Positions 41,152-49,824 of a stretch of 64,000 bases of DNA are shown in pieces. The DNA comes from Bacillota bacterium (GTDB taxonomy: Bacteria; Bacillota; Clostridia; Saccharofermentanales; Saccharofermentanaceae). Within the stretch, counting starts at the first letter, position 1. The number at the start of each line of letters is the position of its first letter. The position numbers and the translations under genes are program-made. The DNA is taken from assembly GCA_023397475.1 (NCBI GenBank), contig JAEWUD010000047.1:58470-122469 (forward strand), read 5' to 3'. Below the pieces are notes generated by a model. It worked only from the letters and a program-made list of their open reading frames with translations, was not told where the DNA came from and ran no database searches.

Positions 41152-43905
41152 ATGATTGATAAGCCGTTTGCCCACGATAAAGCCGACGTCCTCGCTTCGC
41201 TGGTGTCGGATGCCGACAAGGGACTCACAACATCGGAGGCACAGCGCAGACTTCTTGAATACGGACTCAACACGTTGGGAGAGAAGAAGCCAACGCCTCT
41301 TTGGAAGCGTTTTCTTGAGCAATTCGCCGATGCGATGGTCTTGATCCTGGTTGCGGCTGCCGTCTTATCGGCTGTCATGGCGATACAATCCGGCGAGTCG
41401 AGTGAATGGGTCGACGTCGGGGTGATCTTGGCGATTGTTCTTATCAACGCAATCCTCGGAGTTTACCAGGAAGGCAAAGCCGATCAAGCGATCGCGGCGC
41501 TGAAACGAATGAGCTCTCCGCAATCGAAGGTGATTCGTGACGGTAAACAGGTTCTTATCCCCTCTGATCAGATCGTGCCCGGGGATATCGCCGTTCTCGA
41601 CGCGGGCGACCTGGTCGCTGCGGATATTCGTCTTCTTTCACAAAGCTCATTGAAGGTTGAGGAAGCGTCGCTTACCGGAGAATCTGTTCCCGTAGAGAAG
41701 AACGCAGATGTTGTCCTGCCGGAGGACTGTGGCCTCGGAGATCGTGAGAATACAGTCTTCATGGGCACGGCGATTACGTACGGACGCGCACGCGGTGTTG
41801 TTGTCGGAACCGCCGGCAGTACGGAACTCGGCAAGATAGCCACCAAATTGCAGAATATCGAAGATTCTCAGACTCCGTTGCAGAAGAACCTTACAAGTCT
41901 CGGCAAGATACTCGGTATCATTTGTATTGCCGTCTGTGTTCTGGTATTCGTCGTTGACGTTTTTGTCCAGAAGGAGCCGTGGAATGAGGCCCTTATGACG
42001 GCAGTAAGCCTTGCGGTCGCGGCGATCCCCGAGGGACTCGCGGCGGTTGTGACAATTGTACTTTCGATCGGCATGACGCGCATGGCCACCAGAAACGCGA
42101 TAGTACGTAAGCTTCTGGCGGTCGAGACACTGGGAAGCGTCGATGTAATCTGTTCGGATAAGACAGGAACCCTGACGCAGAATGAGATGACCGTAACCGC
42201 GGTATATGACGGATCAGATATCTATGAAGTCACCGGCATCGGATATTCACCGGATGGCACGGTTCTTGCACCGGATAAGAATCCGGCCAAGGTCGAAGGT
42301 GTCCTCCGTCAGGTGATTCTTTCCGGTCTGTTGTGCAGCGATGCCGTCACGATGAAGAAGGACGATGGCAGATATTCCTGTATCGGCGATCCCACCGAGG
42401 CCGCTCTGGTCGCTCTGGCTTCCAAGGTTGGATTTACCAAGGATTCTGTCAGCGGAGATTATCCTCGCGTAGCCGAATTGCCTTTTGATTCGGATCGCAA
42501 GATGATGACAACCTATCACCCCAATGTCGAGGAGAATCGTATCGTCTCTTTCACCAAGGGTGCTCCGGACATCATTCTTGATCGCTGTGTCTCGGCATTG
42601 ACGGCGGACGGTGTTGTTCCGATGACCGAGGAGCGTAAGGCCCGGATCATGGCAACCAACCGTGGCTTTGCGAAGAAGGCATTACGTGTTCTGGCGTTTG
42701 CGTATCGCACACATGATACCGACGCGGTGTCGGCATCGATGGCTGATTTTGAACATGAGTCCGGATTGGTTTTTATAGGTCTCACAGGTATGATCGATCC
42801 CGCGAGATCTGAGGCCAAGGACGCGATCGCGACATGTAAGGAAGCAGGAATTCGCGCGGTTATGATCACGGGTGACTACAAGGATACAGCCGTAGCCATA
42901 GCCGAGGATCTCGGTTTGATGACGGCCGGATATGAGAGCCTTTCCGGCGCGGATCTCGATAAGGTTAGTGATGAGGATCTTCCGGACGTCGCGGAGAAGA
43001 CAGCCGTATACGCACGTGTTTCTCCGGATAACAAGGTCAGAATCGTCACGGCTCTTCAGAGCCGGAGCCACATCACATCGATGACAGGCGACGGAGTCAA
43101 TGATGCCATGGCCTTGAAGAAGGCAGACATCGGCGTCGCGATGGGAATTACGGGCACGGATGTCGCGAAGAATTCCGCGGATATGATTCTTACCGACGAT
43201 AACTTCGCCACGATCGTTCACGCGATCGAGGAGGGAAGAATCATTTACAGTAACATTCGCAAGTTCGTCGGTTTCCTCCTGTCGTGTAATGTCGGCGAGA
43301 TCCTGATCATCTTTATTATCTCGCTGATTCCGGCGTCCTTGATCCCCGGAATCGGGGTTCCCCTAACGGCAATTCAACTTCTGTGGTTGAATCTGGTAAC
43401 GGACAGCTTCCCGGCTCTGGCTCTCGGGCGAGAGAAGGGTGAACCGGACATCATGAAGGTACCTCCGCGCAAGAAATCCGAGCCGATTATCAACGGGCCG
43501 ATGAAATGGATGATTCTCGTTCAGAGTCTGGCGATCTTCGGGTCGGTATTCGTAGCCTTTGTTACCGGACTTCTCGTCATTTTCAAGGATCAGGCGGTTC
43601 CCCTTGAGGGAGCTCGAACGATGGCGTTTGCCACATTAATCCTGGCAGAACTGCTTCGCGCTTTCGGGGCAAGATCTGAGCGTATCAGCGTTTTCAAACT
43701 TGGATTCTTCTCCAATAAGGCGATGAATTATGCGGTCTTGTTCTCCGCAATCCTGTTGTTTGCCGTTATCTATATTCCCGGACTGAACCGTGTTTTCGAT
43801 GCGGTTGCATTGCCGCCCGTTGCATGGTTGCCGATCGTGATTTGCGCGATCATTCCCTTTACCGTCAGCGAACTGTACAAGATATTCCGGAATCGCGCGA
43901 AGTGA
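41152..43905 (+). CDS. Cation-transporting P-type ATPase, Ca2+ (P2A) type
   Basis: A 917-residue pump starting at ATG 41152 after TTGGAGGAAT. An N-terminal cation ATPase domain is followed by ten predicted helices. Motifs: LTGESVPVEKN (actuator), PEGL in AVAAIPEGLAAVVT (helix 4 ion site), phosphorylated Asp in CSDKTGTLTQNE, FTKGAPD (nucleotide site), MITGDYKDTA and MTGDGVNDAMALKKADIGVAM. Helix 6 has NLVTDSFPALALG, typical of SERCA/PMR1-like bacterial pumps. It probably exports calcium; manganese is the alternative. A TATAAT lies at 41102-41107. No regulator is adjacent. Confidence 0.93.
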   Translation: MIDKPFAHDKADVLASLVSDADKGLTTSEAQRRLLEYGLNTLGEKKPTPLWKRFLEQFADAMVLILVAAAVLSAVMAIQSGESSEWVDVGVILAIVLINAILGVYQEGKADQAIAALKRMSSPQSKVIRDGKQVLIPSDQIVPGDIAVLDAGDLVAADIRLLSQSSLKVEEASLTGESVPVEKNADVVLPEDCGLGDRENTVFMGTAITYGRARGVVVGTAGSTELGKIATKLQNIEDSQTPLQKNLTSLGKILGIICIAVCVLVFVVDVFVQKEPWNEALMTAVSLAVAAIPEGLAAVVTIVLSIGMTRMATRNAIVRKLLAVETLGSVDVICSDKTGTLTQNEMTVTAVYDGSDIYEVTGIGYSPDGTVLAPDKNPAKVEGVLRQVILSGLLCSDAVTMKKDDGRYSCIGDPTEAALVALASKVGFTKDSVSGDYPRVAELPFDSDRKMMTTYHPNVEENRIVSFTKGAPDIILDRCVSALTADGVVPMTEERKARIMATNRGFAKKALRVLAFAYRTHDTDAVSASMADFEHESGLVFIGLTGMIDPARSEAKDAIATCKEAGIRAVMITGDYKDTAVAIAEDLGLMTAGYESLSGADLDKVSDEDLPDVAEKTAVYARVSPDNKVRIVTALQSRSHITSMTGDGVNDAMALKKADIGVAMGITGTDVAKNSADMILTDDNFATIVHAIEEGRIIYSNIRKFVGFLLSCNVGEILIIFIISLIPASLIPGIGVPLTAIQLLWLNLVTDSFPALALGREKGEPDIMKVPPRKKSEPIINGPMKWMILVQSLAIFGSVFVAFVTGLLVIFKDQAVPLEGARTMAFATLILAELLRAFGARSERISVFKLGFFSNKAMNYAVLFSAILLFAVIYIPGLNRVFDAVALPPVAWLPIVICAIIPFTVSELYKIFRNRAK

Positions 43906-44028
43906 TTCGACCGGATGATCCTTGTGCTTAACCGCGAAATACCCTCCAATTCTCTTGCAAGACCCGAAAACGTATGATAATATTGAACGGATTCATTTAG
44001 AAGTGGCTATAAGCCGGAGGCTCTTATC

Positions 44029-44277
44029 ATGCAGATCATCGCGATCATTCTCGCTGTATTGGATATTCTCGTTTGTATCGCTCTCGTTCTTCTGGTCGTT
44101 TTCCAGGAAGGTAACGATAAGGGCTTAGGTGTTATCGGCGGCGGTGCGGATACTTTCTTCGGCAAGGAGAAGGGACGTACACTCGACAGCAAGCTTAAGC
44201 GGTTCACTTCCGTTCTGGCGATCGCTTTTGTCCTGGTGACGTTAGCCCTGTTCCTCATCCTTTCTAAGGGTTGGTAA
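44029..44277 (+). CDS. secG: Protein translocase subunit SecG
   Basis: An 82-residue protein with two membrane helices (about 3-23 and 58-78). The conserved loop LVVFQEGNDKGLGVIGGGADTFF between them, with the QEG and G-rich motif, identifies SecG. It associates with SecYE and aids SecA-driven export. GGAGG precedes the ATG. secG followed by the RNase R gene is a common order in Firmicutes. Confidence 0.95.
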   Translation: MQIIAIILAVLDILVCIALVLLVVFQEGNDKGLGVIGGGADTFFGKEKGRTLDSKLKRFTSVLAIAFVLVTLALFLILSKGW

Positions 44278-44308
44278 TCTCAGCGACAAACATTTACAGA
44301 TTCATAGG

Positions 44309-44352
44309 CTGTCTCAATTGACTGTTGCAAGTCTTTTGAGACAGTTTTTTCT
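44309..44352 (+). terminator. Terminator after secG
   Basis: CTGTCTCAA (44309-44317) pairs with TTGAGACAG (44336-44344), followed by TTTTTTC. The same GGCTGTCTC stem start is used in terminators at 53138 and 57763. Confidence 0.88.
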
Positions 44353-44406
44353 TTGCCTTTGAGATCCTTTAATTTTGTCTAAAATGAATTTGGCAGGACA
44401 TCCGAC

Positions 44407-44415
44407 TGCTATAAT
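44407..44415 (+). promoter_or_regulatory. Extended -10 promoter of rnr
   Basis: TGCTATAAT (TATAAT at 44410-44415), the same extended -10 form as at 9686 and 49003, lies 34 bases before the ATG at 44449. Confidence 0.6.
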
Positions 44416-44448
44416 GAAGATATCCGAGGAAGAATCGAGGTGGATACG

Positions 44449-46470
44449 ATGAAGAGAAAGAACTCCGGAAATAAGGGAAAAAGTAAATTCTCAGGTCATT
44501 CCCGACAGACTGCGCCGCATTCGAACCCAAGGACATCTCCAACGGGTAAGAAAATGACTTCTTCCCGGGCGCCGGATCGAGAGGTTCTTCCCGTCGCGCA
44601 GAACGCTTTGCGAGGTCCGCTGCAGACGCAGAATATCTGTGTCGGAATGCTTCGTGAGATGGGATTTGACGGATATGTCGAACCGGATGTCGGTTACGAT
44701 GCACTCCAGTACGGTCGAATTCTCGTGCGCTCGCGGAATCTGAACGGTGCGCCTTTCGATATGAAAGTTGTCTGTGAAATCTCGAATCCGGACGCCGCTC
44801 CGGGAAAATACGAAGGTAAAATCATCGAGGTTCTCGGAGACCCCGGCAATACGGACGTGGCGATGCTCGGAATTATCCGACAATACGGACTGTCGACGGA
44901 ATTCCCGTCCGCCGTCGTTGCAGAAGCGGCAAGGTTTCCGGTAACACCGACGGACGAAGAGATTTCTGCGGAGATCACCTCCGGCCGCAAGGACCTGCGA
45001 ACTCTGCGAACGATTACCATCGACGGAGAAGATGCCAAAGACCTCGACGATGCGATTTCGGTAGAGAAGCTTGCGGGCATTGGTTATAAGTTGTATGTCC
45101 ATATCGCCGATGTCTCGCATTATGTTCGCGAGGGAACCGCGCTTGATGATGAAGCGTCGAAGCGGGCGACCAGTGTATATCTGGCGGATCGCGTCATTCC
45201 GATGCTGCCGCCCCGTCTCTCCAATGGTTTGTGCAGTCTGAATCCCGAAGTTCCCAGGCTTGCGCTTTCCGTGGCGATGACGGTGGATTATGACGGCCGC
45301 GTGACGGAAGGGAAGATTTTCGAGAGTATTATCCAGAGTGATCTGCGAGCCTCTTACAAGAAGGTTTTTCGCGCAATTTACGAGAACGAACCTATCGAAG
45401 GGTACGATGCTCTTCTGCCGATGTTGGAAAGCATGCGCGAACTGAAGGATATTCTTACCGCGGCCCGCAAAAGTCGCGGATCCATTGGATTTGACTTCCC
45501 GGAAACGAAGGTCGAGCTCGACGCGGAGGGTAAACCGGTTCGTGTTTACGCGTATCCGATTTCGGAAGCAAATGGCATTATTGAGGAATTCATGATTCTC
45601 TGTAATGAATTTGTCGCAACACGGTTTGCCGGCATGAACCATCCCTTTGTGTATCGTGTTCATGAAGAACCCGATCCGATCAAGATACGGGAGTTTCTGC
45701 ATATAGCCGGTCTCTTCGGTGTTCGTCAACGGCGCGGCAAGGCGACGCCCGCCATGCTTGCGGCACTTATGGACGAGATTCGCGGAGAAGTATACGAACC
45801 TGCGCTGTCCCAGCTTCTATTGCGATCATTGGCGAAAGCCCGCTATGCGCCGGAGAACCTCGGACACTTCGGCCTCGCTTCGGAAGGATACTGTCATTTC
45901 ACATCGCCGATTCGACGCTATCCGGACCTCTATATCCATCGAATCATTAAGAGCTACCTTCACGAGAAGCCCCGGACGTCCCATTTCGCAAAAAAAGTCG
46001 AACACGTTAGTGCGCACAGTTCCGACATGGAACGCAACGCCATGGAGGCGGAGCGAGCTTCTGTCAGTCAGAAGGTAGCGGAGTATATGGTGCGACATGT
46101 CGGTGATACATTCGATGGGTTGATCTCGGGCGTATCAAGGGGAGGCATCTTTGTGCGGCTCGAGAGCACCATTGAGGGAATGGTGCCGTTCCGAACCATG
46201 GACGACTATTTCACCTTTGATGAGCAACGCCTGGAAGCCAGAGGCAGTTCTTCCGGTAAGGTATTCCGCATCGGACAGAAGGTCAAGATTCTCGTTACCG
46301 GTGCGGACACCATGTTGCGCCGCGTTGACTTTGCCGTCGTGAACGAGTCGGATGATTCACGTAGCTCGAAGTCAAATGAGAAGAAATCTGAGCGCACGGA
46401 CCGGGTTTCCAAAGTTTCCGGCAAAAAAAGAAGCGCCGGACCGAAGTCGTCCGGGCGCCCGAGAAAATGA
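44449..46470 (+). CDS. rnr: Ribonuclease R
   Basis: A 673-residue 3'-5' exoribonuclease starting at ATG 44449, with GAGGTGG upstream; GTG 44440 is in frame but overlaps that site. A basic N-terminal tail (residues 1-45) leads to cold-shock-like domains, then the RNB domain with metal-binding aspartates in DAKDLDDAISVEKL. Later blocks are VHIADVSHYVREG and FTSPIRRYPDLYIHR. An S1 domain (GDTFDGLISGVSRGGIFVRL) and a Lys/Arg-rich tail end the protein. It degrades structured RNA and takes part in rRNA quality control. Confidence 0.96.
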   Translation: MKRKNSGNKGKSKFSGHSRQTAPHSNPRTSPTGKKMTSSRAPDREVLPVAQNALRGPLQTQNICVGMLREMGFDGYVEPDVGYDALQYGRILVRSRNLNGAPFDMKVVCEISNPDAAPGKYEGKIIEVLGDPGNTDVAMLGIIRQYGLSTEFPSAVVAEAARFPVTPTDEEISAEITSGRKDLRTLRTITIDGEDAKDLDDAISVEKLAGIGYKLYVHIADVSHYVREGTALDDEASKRATSVYLADRVIPMLPPRLSNGLCSLNPEVPRLALSVAMTVDYDGRVTEGKIFESIIQSDLRASYKKVFRAIYENEPIEGYDALLPMLESMRELKDILTAARKSRGSIGFDFPETKVELDAEGKPVRVYAYPISEANGIIEEFMILCNEFVATRFAGMNHPFVYRVHEEPDPIKIREFLHIAGLFGVRQRRGKATPAMLAALMDEIRGEVYEPALSQLLLRSLAKARYAPENLGHFGLASEGYCHFTSPIRRYPDLYIHRIIKSYLHEKPRTSHFAKKVEHVSAHSSDMERNAMEAERASVSQKVAEYMVRHVGDTFDGLISGVSRGGIFVRLESTIEGMVPFRTMDDYFTFDEQRLEARGSSSGKVFRIGQKVKILVTGADTMLRRVDFAVVNESDDSRSSKSNEKKSERTDRVSKVSGKKRSAGPKSSGRPRK

Positions 46471-46490
46471 ACGGTAAGCGGTTCCGGCGC

Positions 46491-46724
46491 TTATTCTGCC
46501 ACGCGGTATGGCTTCAGTGCAGCGACAAGATCATCGCACGCGTCGGAGTGGATCTCCAGATTGATGGGGCGTTGCAACTCGAGACTGAAGATTCCCATGA
46601 TTGACTTGGCATCGACAACATAGCGGCCCGAAGACAAATCTACATCATACGGGAAGGAATTGACGGCATGGACAAAGTCCTTGACATCTGTGATAGATTT
46701 AAATTGCACTGCGAACCGAACCAT
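46491..46724 (-). CDS. HPr-like protein without the phosphorylatable histidine
   Basis: A 77-residue protein of HPr length on the minus strand. The second half is clearly HPr-like: GRYVVDAKSIMGIFSLELQRPINLEI, which includes the Ser46-type loop, ending in an AALKPY helix. The first half lacks the GLHARP motif. ITDVKDFVHAVNSF stands in its place, so His15 and Arg17 of the phosphotransferase are missing. It cannot act as the usual PTS phosphocarrier; a regulatory or adaptor role is inferred. It is convergent with rnr and divergent from mtaB. Confidence 0.8.
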   Translation of the reverse strand: MVRFAVQFKSITDVKDFVHAVNSFPYDVDLSSGRYVVDAKSIMGIFSLELQRPINLEIHSDACDDLVAALKPYRVAE

Positions 46725-46846
46725 AATCTCACCCTCCGATACATGACACGTATTTAGCGTCGTAACTTCATATCAATTAAGTTTATCACATGAGTCGACG
46801 CTGTCAATTCGCGTCCAGACAAAAACGCCAAAGGAGAACAAGAGAT

Positions 46847-48229
46847 TTGACCCAAATACCGTTGCAATATTTCGAGTCTGCACATGAGGTGGGCAGTGCC
46901 CCGCAAAACACTGAAGCCTTGTCTGTCGCATTTCAGACGCTCGGCTGCAAAGTGAACCGTTATGAGACGGATGCCGTGAAAGAAGCCTTTCTCCAGGCCG
47001 GATTTATCGTCAGGGAGGAATCGGATACCGTTGATGTCTTTGTCATCAACACGTGCACGGTGACGTCTGAAGCGGACCGAAAATCCCGGCAAATGATACG
47101 AAGGGCTCAGAAGCAACACCCGGGTTCGCTGGTCGTTGCGATGGGGTGTCAGGTGGAGATGAGCCCACAAGAATCTGAGGCGGATATTGCATCGGGAACG
47201 CGCAATCGCAATCGATTGGTTAACCGGGTTCTTCAAGAGCTCGGACGCTCGTTGCCGGCAAAGAATGAGGAAGAATCCTGCCTTCTTGCCGGAGACATCC
47301 CGGAAGCGTTCGAAGAATTAGGACCCGTACTTTCTCAGGAAGAGACACGGGCATACATCAAGATTCAGGATGGTTGCGATTCTTTCTGCTCCTACTGCAT
47401 TATTCCTTATGCTCGCGGCAGGATTCGCAGCCGCTTACACGAGGATATCCTTACTGAGGCCGGAGCTCTCGTAGAGAAAGGGTTTCTGGAGATCGTTCTG
47501 ACAGGAATTCATATTTGCTCCTATGGTCGTGATCGCGGACAGGGAATCGAAGCGCTGACGGCTGTGATCTCAGATCTTTCGGCGATACATGGCATCCGCA
47601 GGATCCGGCTTGGATCTTTGGAACCAACGGCTTTGACGGCAGAATTCTTCGACAGAATTCAATCCGTCGAGAAGTTGTGCCCGCACTTTCATATCTCTTT
47701 GCAGAGCGGATCGGATACGATTCTTCGCAAGATGAATCGAAAATACGACACCGCGAATTTTCGCGAAGGAGTTCGATTGTTGCGATCCTATTTTCCTTCG
47801 GCGTCGATTACGACAGATATCATCGTCGGTTTTCCCGGGGAAGATCGGGAGGAACATACCCGGAGCCTTTCTTTCTGTGAAGAGATCGGCTTCTCGAAAA
47901 TCCATGTTTTTCCGTATTCTGAAAGACCGGGCACCCGTGCTGCTTCGATGACTCCGAAGGTGACGAAAGAAGAGAAGAGCCGCAGAGCCGCTGAGTTTCT
48001 GGCACTTTCGGACCGTATGGCGAGAGAATTCCACGATAAAATGGTCGGAAGTCGACATGAAGTTCTCGTTGAAGGGACGGATTCGGATGGGATCATCTCG
48101 GGATATGCGGGCAACTATGTAAGAACCTTTTTCTCTTCTGACGAGGCATTTGAACCCAATACTATCGTATCTGTCCATGTGGATCAGGCGACGGTGGAAG
48201 GTGTGATCGGTCATGTCGAAAAATTGTAA
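46847..48229 (+). CDS. mtaB: tRNA t6A37 methylthiotransferase
   Basis: A 460-residue radical-SAM enzyme if it starts at TTG 46847, the only start with a good site (AAGGAGA); ATG 46790 in frame has none. The N-terminal cluster uses cysteines in TLGCKVNRYETD, INTCTVTSEAD and AMGCQVE. The radical-SAM CxxxCxxC is in DGCDSFCSYCIIPYARG. A TRAM domain closes the protein (HEVLVEGTDSDGII, then VHVDQATVEGVIG). It adds methylthio groups to t6A at position 37 of certain tRNAs, aiding decoding of ANN codons. The TLGCKVN motif separates it from MiaB and RimO. Confidence 0.93.
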   Translation: MTQIPLQYFESAHEVGSAPQNTEALSVAFQTLGCKVNRYETDAVKEAFLQAGFIVREESDTVDVFVINTCTVTSEADRKSRQMIRRAQKQHPGSLVVAMGCQVEMSPQESEADIASGTRNRNRLVNRVLQELGRSLPAKNEEESCLLAGDIPEAFEELGPVLSQEETRAYIKIQDGCDSFCSYCIIPYARGRIRSRLHEDILTEAGALVEKGFLEIVLTGIHICSYGRDRGQGIEALTAVISDLSAIHGIRRIRLGSLEPTALTAEFFDRIQSVEKLCPHFHISLQSGSDTILRKMNRKYDTANFREGVRLLRSYFPSASITTDIIVGFPGEDREEHTRSLSFCEEIGFSKIHVFPYSERPGTRAASMTPKVTKEEKSRRAAEFLALSDRMAREFHDKMVGSRHEVLVEGTDSDGIISGYAGNYVRTFFSSDEAFEPNTIVSVHVDQATVEGVIGHVEKL

Positions 48230-48310
48230 GGATATCCTTTTTATTTTTCGTTAAAACATGATACAATCAAATAGAACAGATGTTTCTGTTTCACATCTGG
48301 AGGTGATTCT

Positions 48311-48565
48311 ATGGTTGATTCCGAGACCGCAAGATTTCAATTAAATATGGACAAGACCGAAGACGTTCGCGAGCTGATGTCCTTCGTTTTGACGGCATTA
48401 CAAGAGAAGGGCTACAATCCTATTAATCAATTGGTCGGATATTTTATGTCCGGCGATCCGACATATATTACGAATCACAAGGGCGCACGCGGCATCATTC
48501 GACGGATCGAGAGAGATGAACTTCTTGAGGTTATCATTCGCGATTACTGCCAGCGCCTGAAGTAA
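48311..48565 (+). CDS. ireB: IreB-family regulatory protein (UPF0297)
   Basis: An 84-residue protein with CTGGAGGTGATTCT before the ATG. It matches the UPF0297 family almost throughout: the early DKTEDVRELMSFVLTALQEK, then GYNPINQLVGYFMSGDPTYI and TNHKGARGIIRRIERDELLE. In Enterococcus IreB is a substrate of the IreK Ser/Thr kinase and controls cephalosporin resistance. The kinase is not in this window. Followed after 4 bases by ruvX. Confidence 0.95.
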   Translation: MVDSETARFQLNMDKTEDVRELMSFVLTALQEKGYNPINQLVGYFMSGDPTYITNHKGARGIIRRIERDELLEVIIRDYCQRLK

Positions 48566-48569
48566 AAAT

Positions 48570-48998
48570 ATGGGACGAGTGATGGCGATCGACTATGGTA
48601 CGAGGCGCATTGGCGTCGCGTTGAGCGACACCCTACGGCTTACGGCACACGGTTTTGAGACTGTGTCCTGGAACGGTCAGGATCTCGCGTATGCTTTGGA
48701 GAGAATTGCATCGATCGTTCGTGAGAAGGGTGTCGACGAGATCGTTGTCGGACGCCCGAGGCGAACGGACGGTGCGATCAGTGAATCGCAACTCCTTGCC
48801 GAAGAATTCGCCCGTCAGCTTGCCGATATCACCGGCATTGTACCCGAGTTTCGGGACGAGAGATATACGACCGTGATCGCTTCGAGGTATTTGACGGATA
48901 CGGGAGTAACGGGTCGCGATCGCAAAAAAGTAGTCGATCAGGTTGCCGCGGAGATCATTCTTCGCGAACATCTCGAATCGCATCGCAAGAGAGACTGA
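48570..48998 (+). CDS. ruvX: Holliday junction resolvase RuvX (YqgF)
   Basis: A 142-residue RNase H-fold protein: MAIDYGTRRIGVALSDTLRL (first acidic residue), EIVVGRPRRTDGAISES, and the DERYTTVIA block with later acidic residue. It is annotated as a Holliday-junction resolvase and also implicated in 16S rRNA 5' processing. The first ATG lacks a clear site; ATG 48582 is possible. The ireB-ruvX-DUF1292 order matches yrzL-yrrK-yrzB of Bacillus. Confidence 0.94.
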   Translation: MGRVMAIDYGTRRIGVALSDTLRLTAHGFETVSWNGQDLAYALERIASIVREKGVDEIVVGRPRRTDGAISESQLLAEEFARQLADITGIVPEFRDERYTTVIASRYLTDTGVTGRDRKKVVDQVAAEIILREHLESHRKRD

Positions 48999-49002
48999 AT
49001 CA

Positions 49003-49011
49003 TGCTATAAT
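49003..49011 (+). promoter_or_regulatory. Extended -10 promoter of the first DUF1292 gene
   Basis: TGCTATAAT with TATAAT at 49006-49011, just after the ruvX stop and 55 bases before the ATG at 49066. Confidence 0.6.
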
Positions 49012-49065
49012 GGTTTGGATTATGATTCGAATAGATATACGCTTCGGCGTAAGTGGGAGGTCAAT

Positions 49066-49425
49066 ATGTTTTTTGAAGATGGCGGATGCAACTGCGGACA
49101 CGAGGGATGCTCGGACGATTGCATGACAGAGGGTCAGGAAGAGCAGGCCGTAATTACGATGGTTGACGCCGAGACCGGCGAAGAGTATCAGTTCGCGGTT
49201 GTTGATGATTTTGAGTTTAAGGGACAGGCCTATTGTGTTCTCGTCACCGTTGACGAAGAAGAGCCGGAGTTGGTCATCACGAAGGTCGTTGAGCTTGAGA
49301 ATGATGAAGGCGAAGGCCTTATGAGTCTTGAGGAAGACGAAGCTGACGAGGTTTACGCGGAGTACGACCGTCTCTGTGAAGAAGCCGAGATCGACGATGA
49401 AGACGACGCAGGCGAAGAAGAGTAA
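49066..49425 (+). CDS. DUF1292 protein (YrzB family)
   Basis: A 119-residue, very acidic protein from ATG 49066 after GTGGGAGG; the longer frame overlaps ruvX. An N-terminal cysteine-rich segment (CNCGHEGCSDDC, residues 8-19) precedes the DUF1292 core: ITMVDAETGEEYQFAVVDDF, AYCVLVTVDEEEPELVITK and ending in an Asp/Glu-rich tail. The cysteines could bind metal; they are absent from the neighbouring paralogue. Function of the family is unknown. Confidence 0.88.
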   Translation: MFFEDGGCNCGHEGCSDDCMTEGQEEQAVITMVDAETGEEYQFAVVDDFEFKGQAYCVLVTVDEEEPELVITKVVELENDEGEGLMSLEEDEADEVYAEYDRLCEEAEIDDEDDAGEEE

Positions 49426-49750
49426 GCCGGATCGTAAGACCGGCGTAACGGCGCATAATAAGACGGAAGACGTCCTTGCCGTTCTGCGCGATGCGACGAG
49501 CGGCAAGGAATACTATCTCTCCGTTATCGATTCGTTCCCGATGGATGGCCGAGAATATGTGGTGATGTATAATTACGAACCCGACGACGGCAACCATGCG
49601 GATCCCGAGCTTGTTATCATGCGTACCGAGTTTGCCCGGGCCGGCGATCAGTATTTTTATTCGATCAAGGACAGTCGGGAACTCGATCGGGCTTTCAATC
49701 GCTTTATGATGCGCTTTTCCACATCACCGGGAGGGTATCCCGGCAAATAG
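49397..49750 (+). CDS. Second DUF1292 protein
   Basis: A 117-residue protein whose probable ATG (49397) lies inside the end of the first DUF1292 gene, a 29-base overlap in another frame. A basic start (MKTTQAKKSKPDRK) is followed by a DUF1292 core: VLAVLRDATSGKEYYLSVID, REYVVMYNYEPDDG, PELVIMR and a helical end DSRELDRAFNRFMM. It is basic at the N-terminus where its neighbour is acidic. The start could be elsewhere because no strong ribosome site is visible. Confidence 0.8.
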   Translation: MKTTQAKKSKPDRKTGVTAHNKTEDVLAVLRDATSGKEYYLSVIDSFPMDGREYVVMYNYEPDDGNHADPELVIMRTEFARAGDQYFYSIKDSRELDRAFNRFMMRFSTSPGGYPGK

Positions 49751-49824
49751 AACCGAAGAGATGCCGCTTTACAGTGGCATTCTTTTTTCGTGAACCACAG
49801 AAGTATTTTCAAGGAGATCGGAAC

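Noticed and set aside
44309..44352. GGCTGTCTC-type repeats (also 53138 and 57763) as insertion sequence ends
   Set aside because: Each forms a stem with a T run directly after a gene or tRNA, so terminators explain them without a mobile element.
44491..45729. A 412-residue open frame on the minus strand inside rnr
   Set aside because: It is antisense to conserved RNase R motifs, has no ribosome site and reads as an arbitrary basic sequence. Other long antisense frames (62778-61972, 64000-63194, 54064-53222, 12992-12474) fail for the same reasons.
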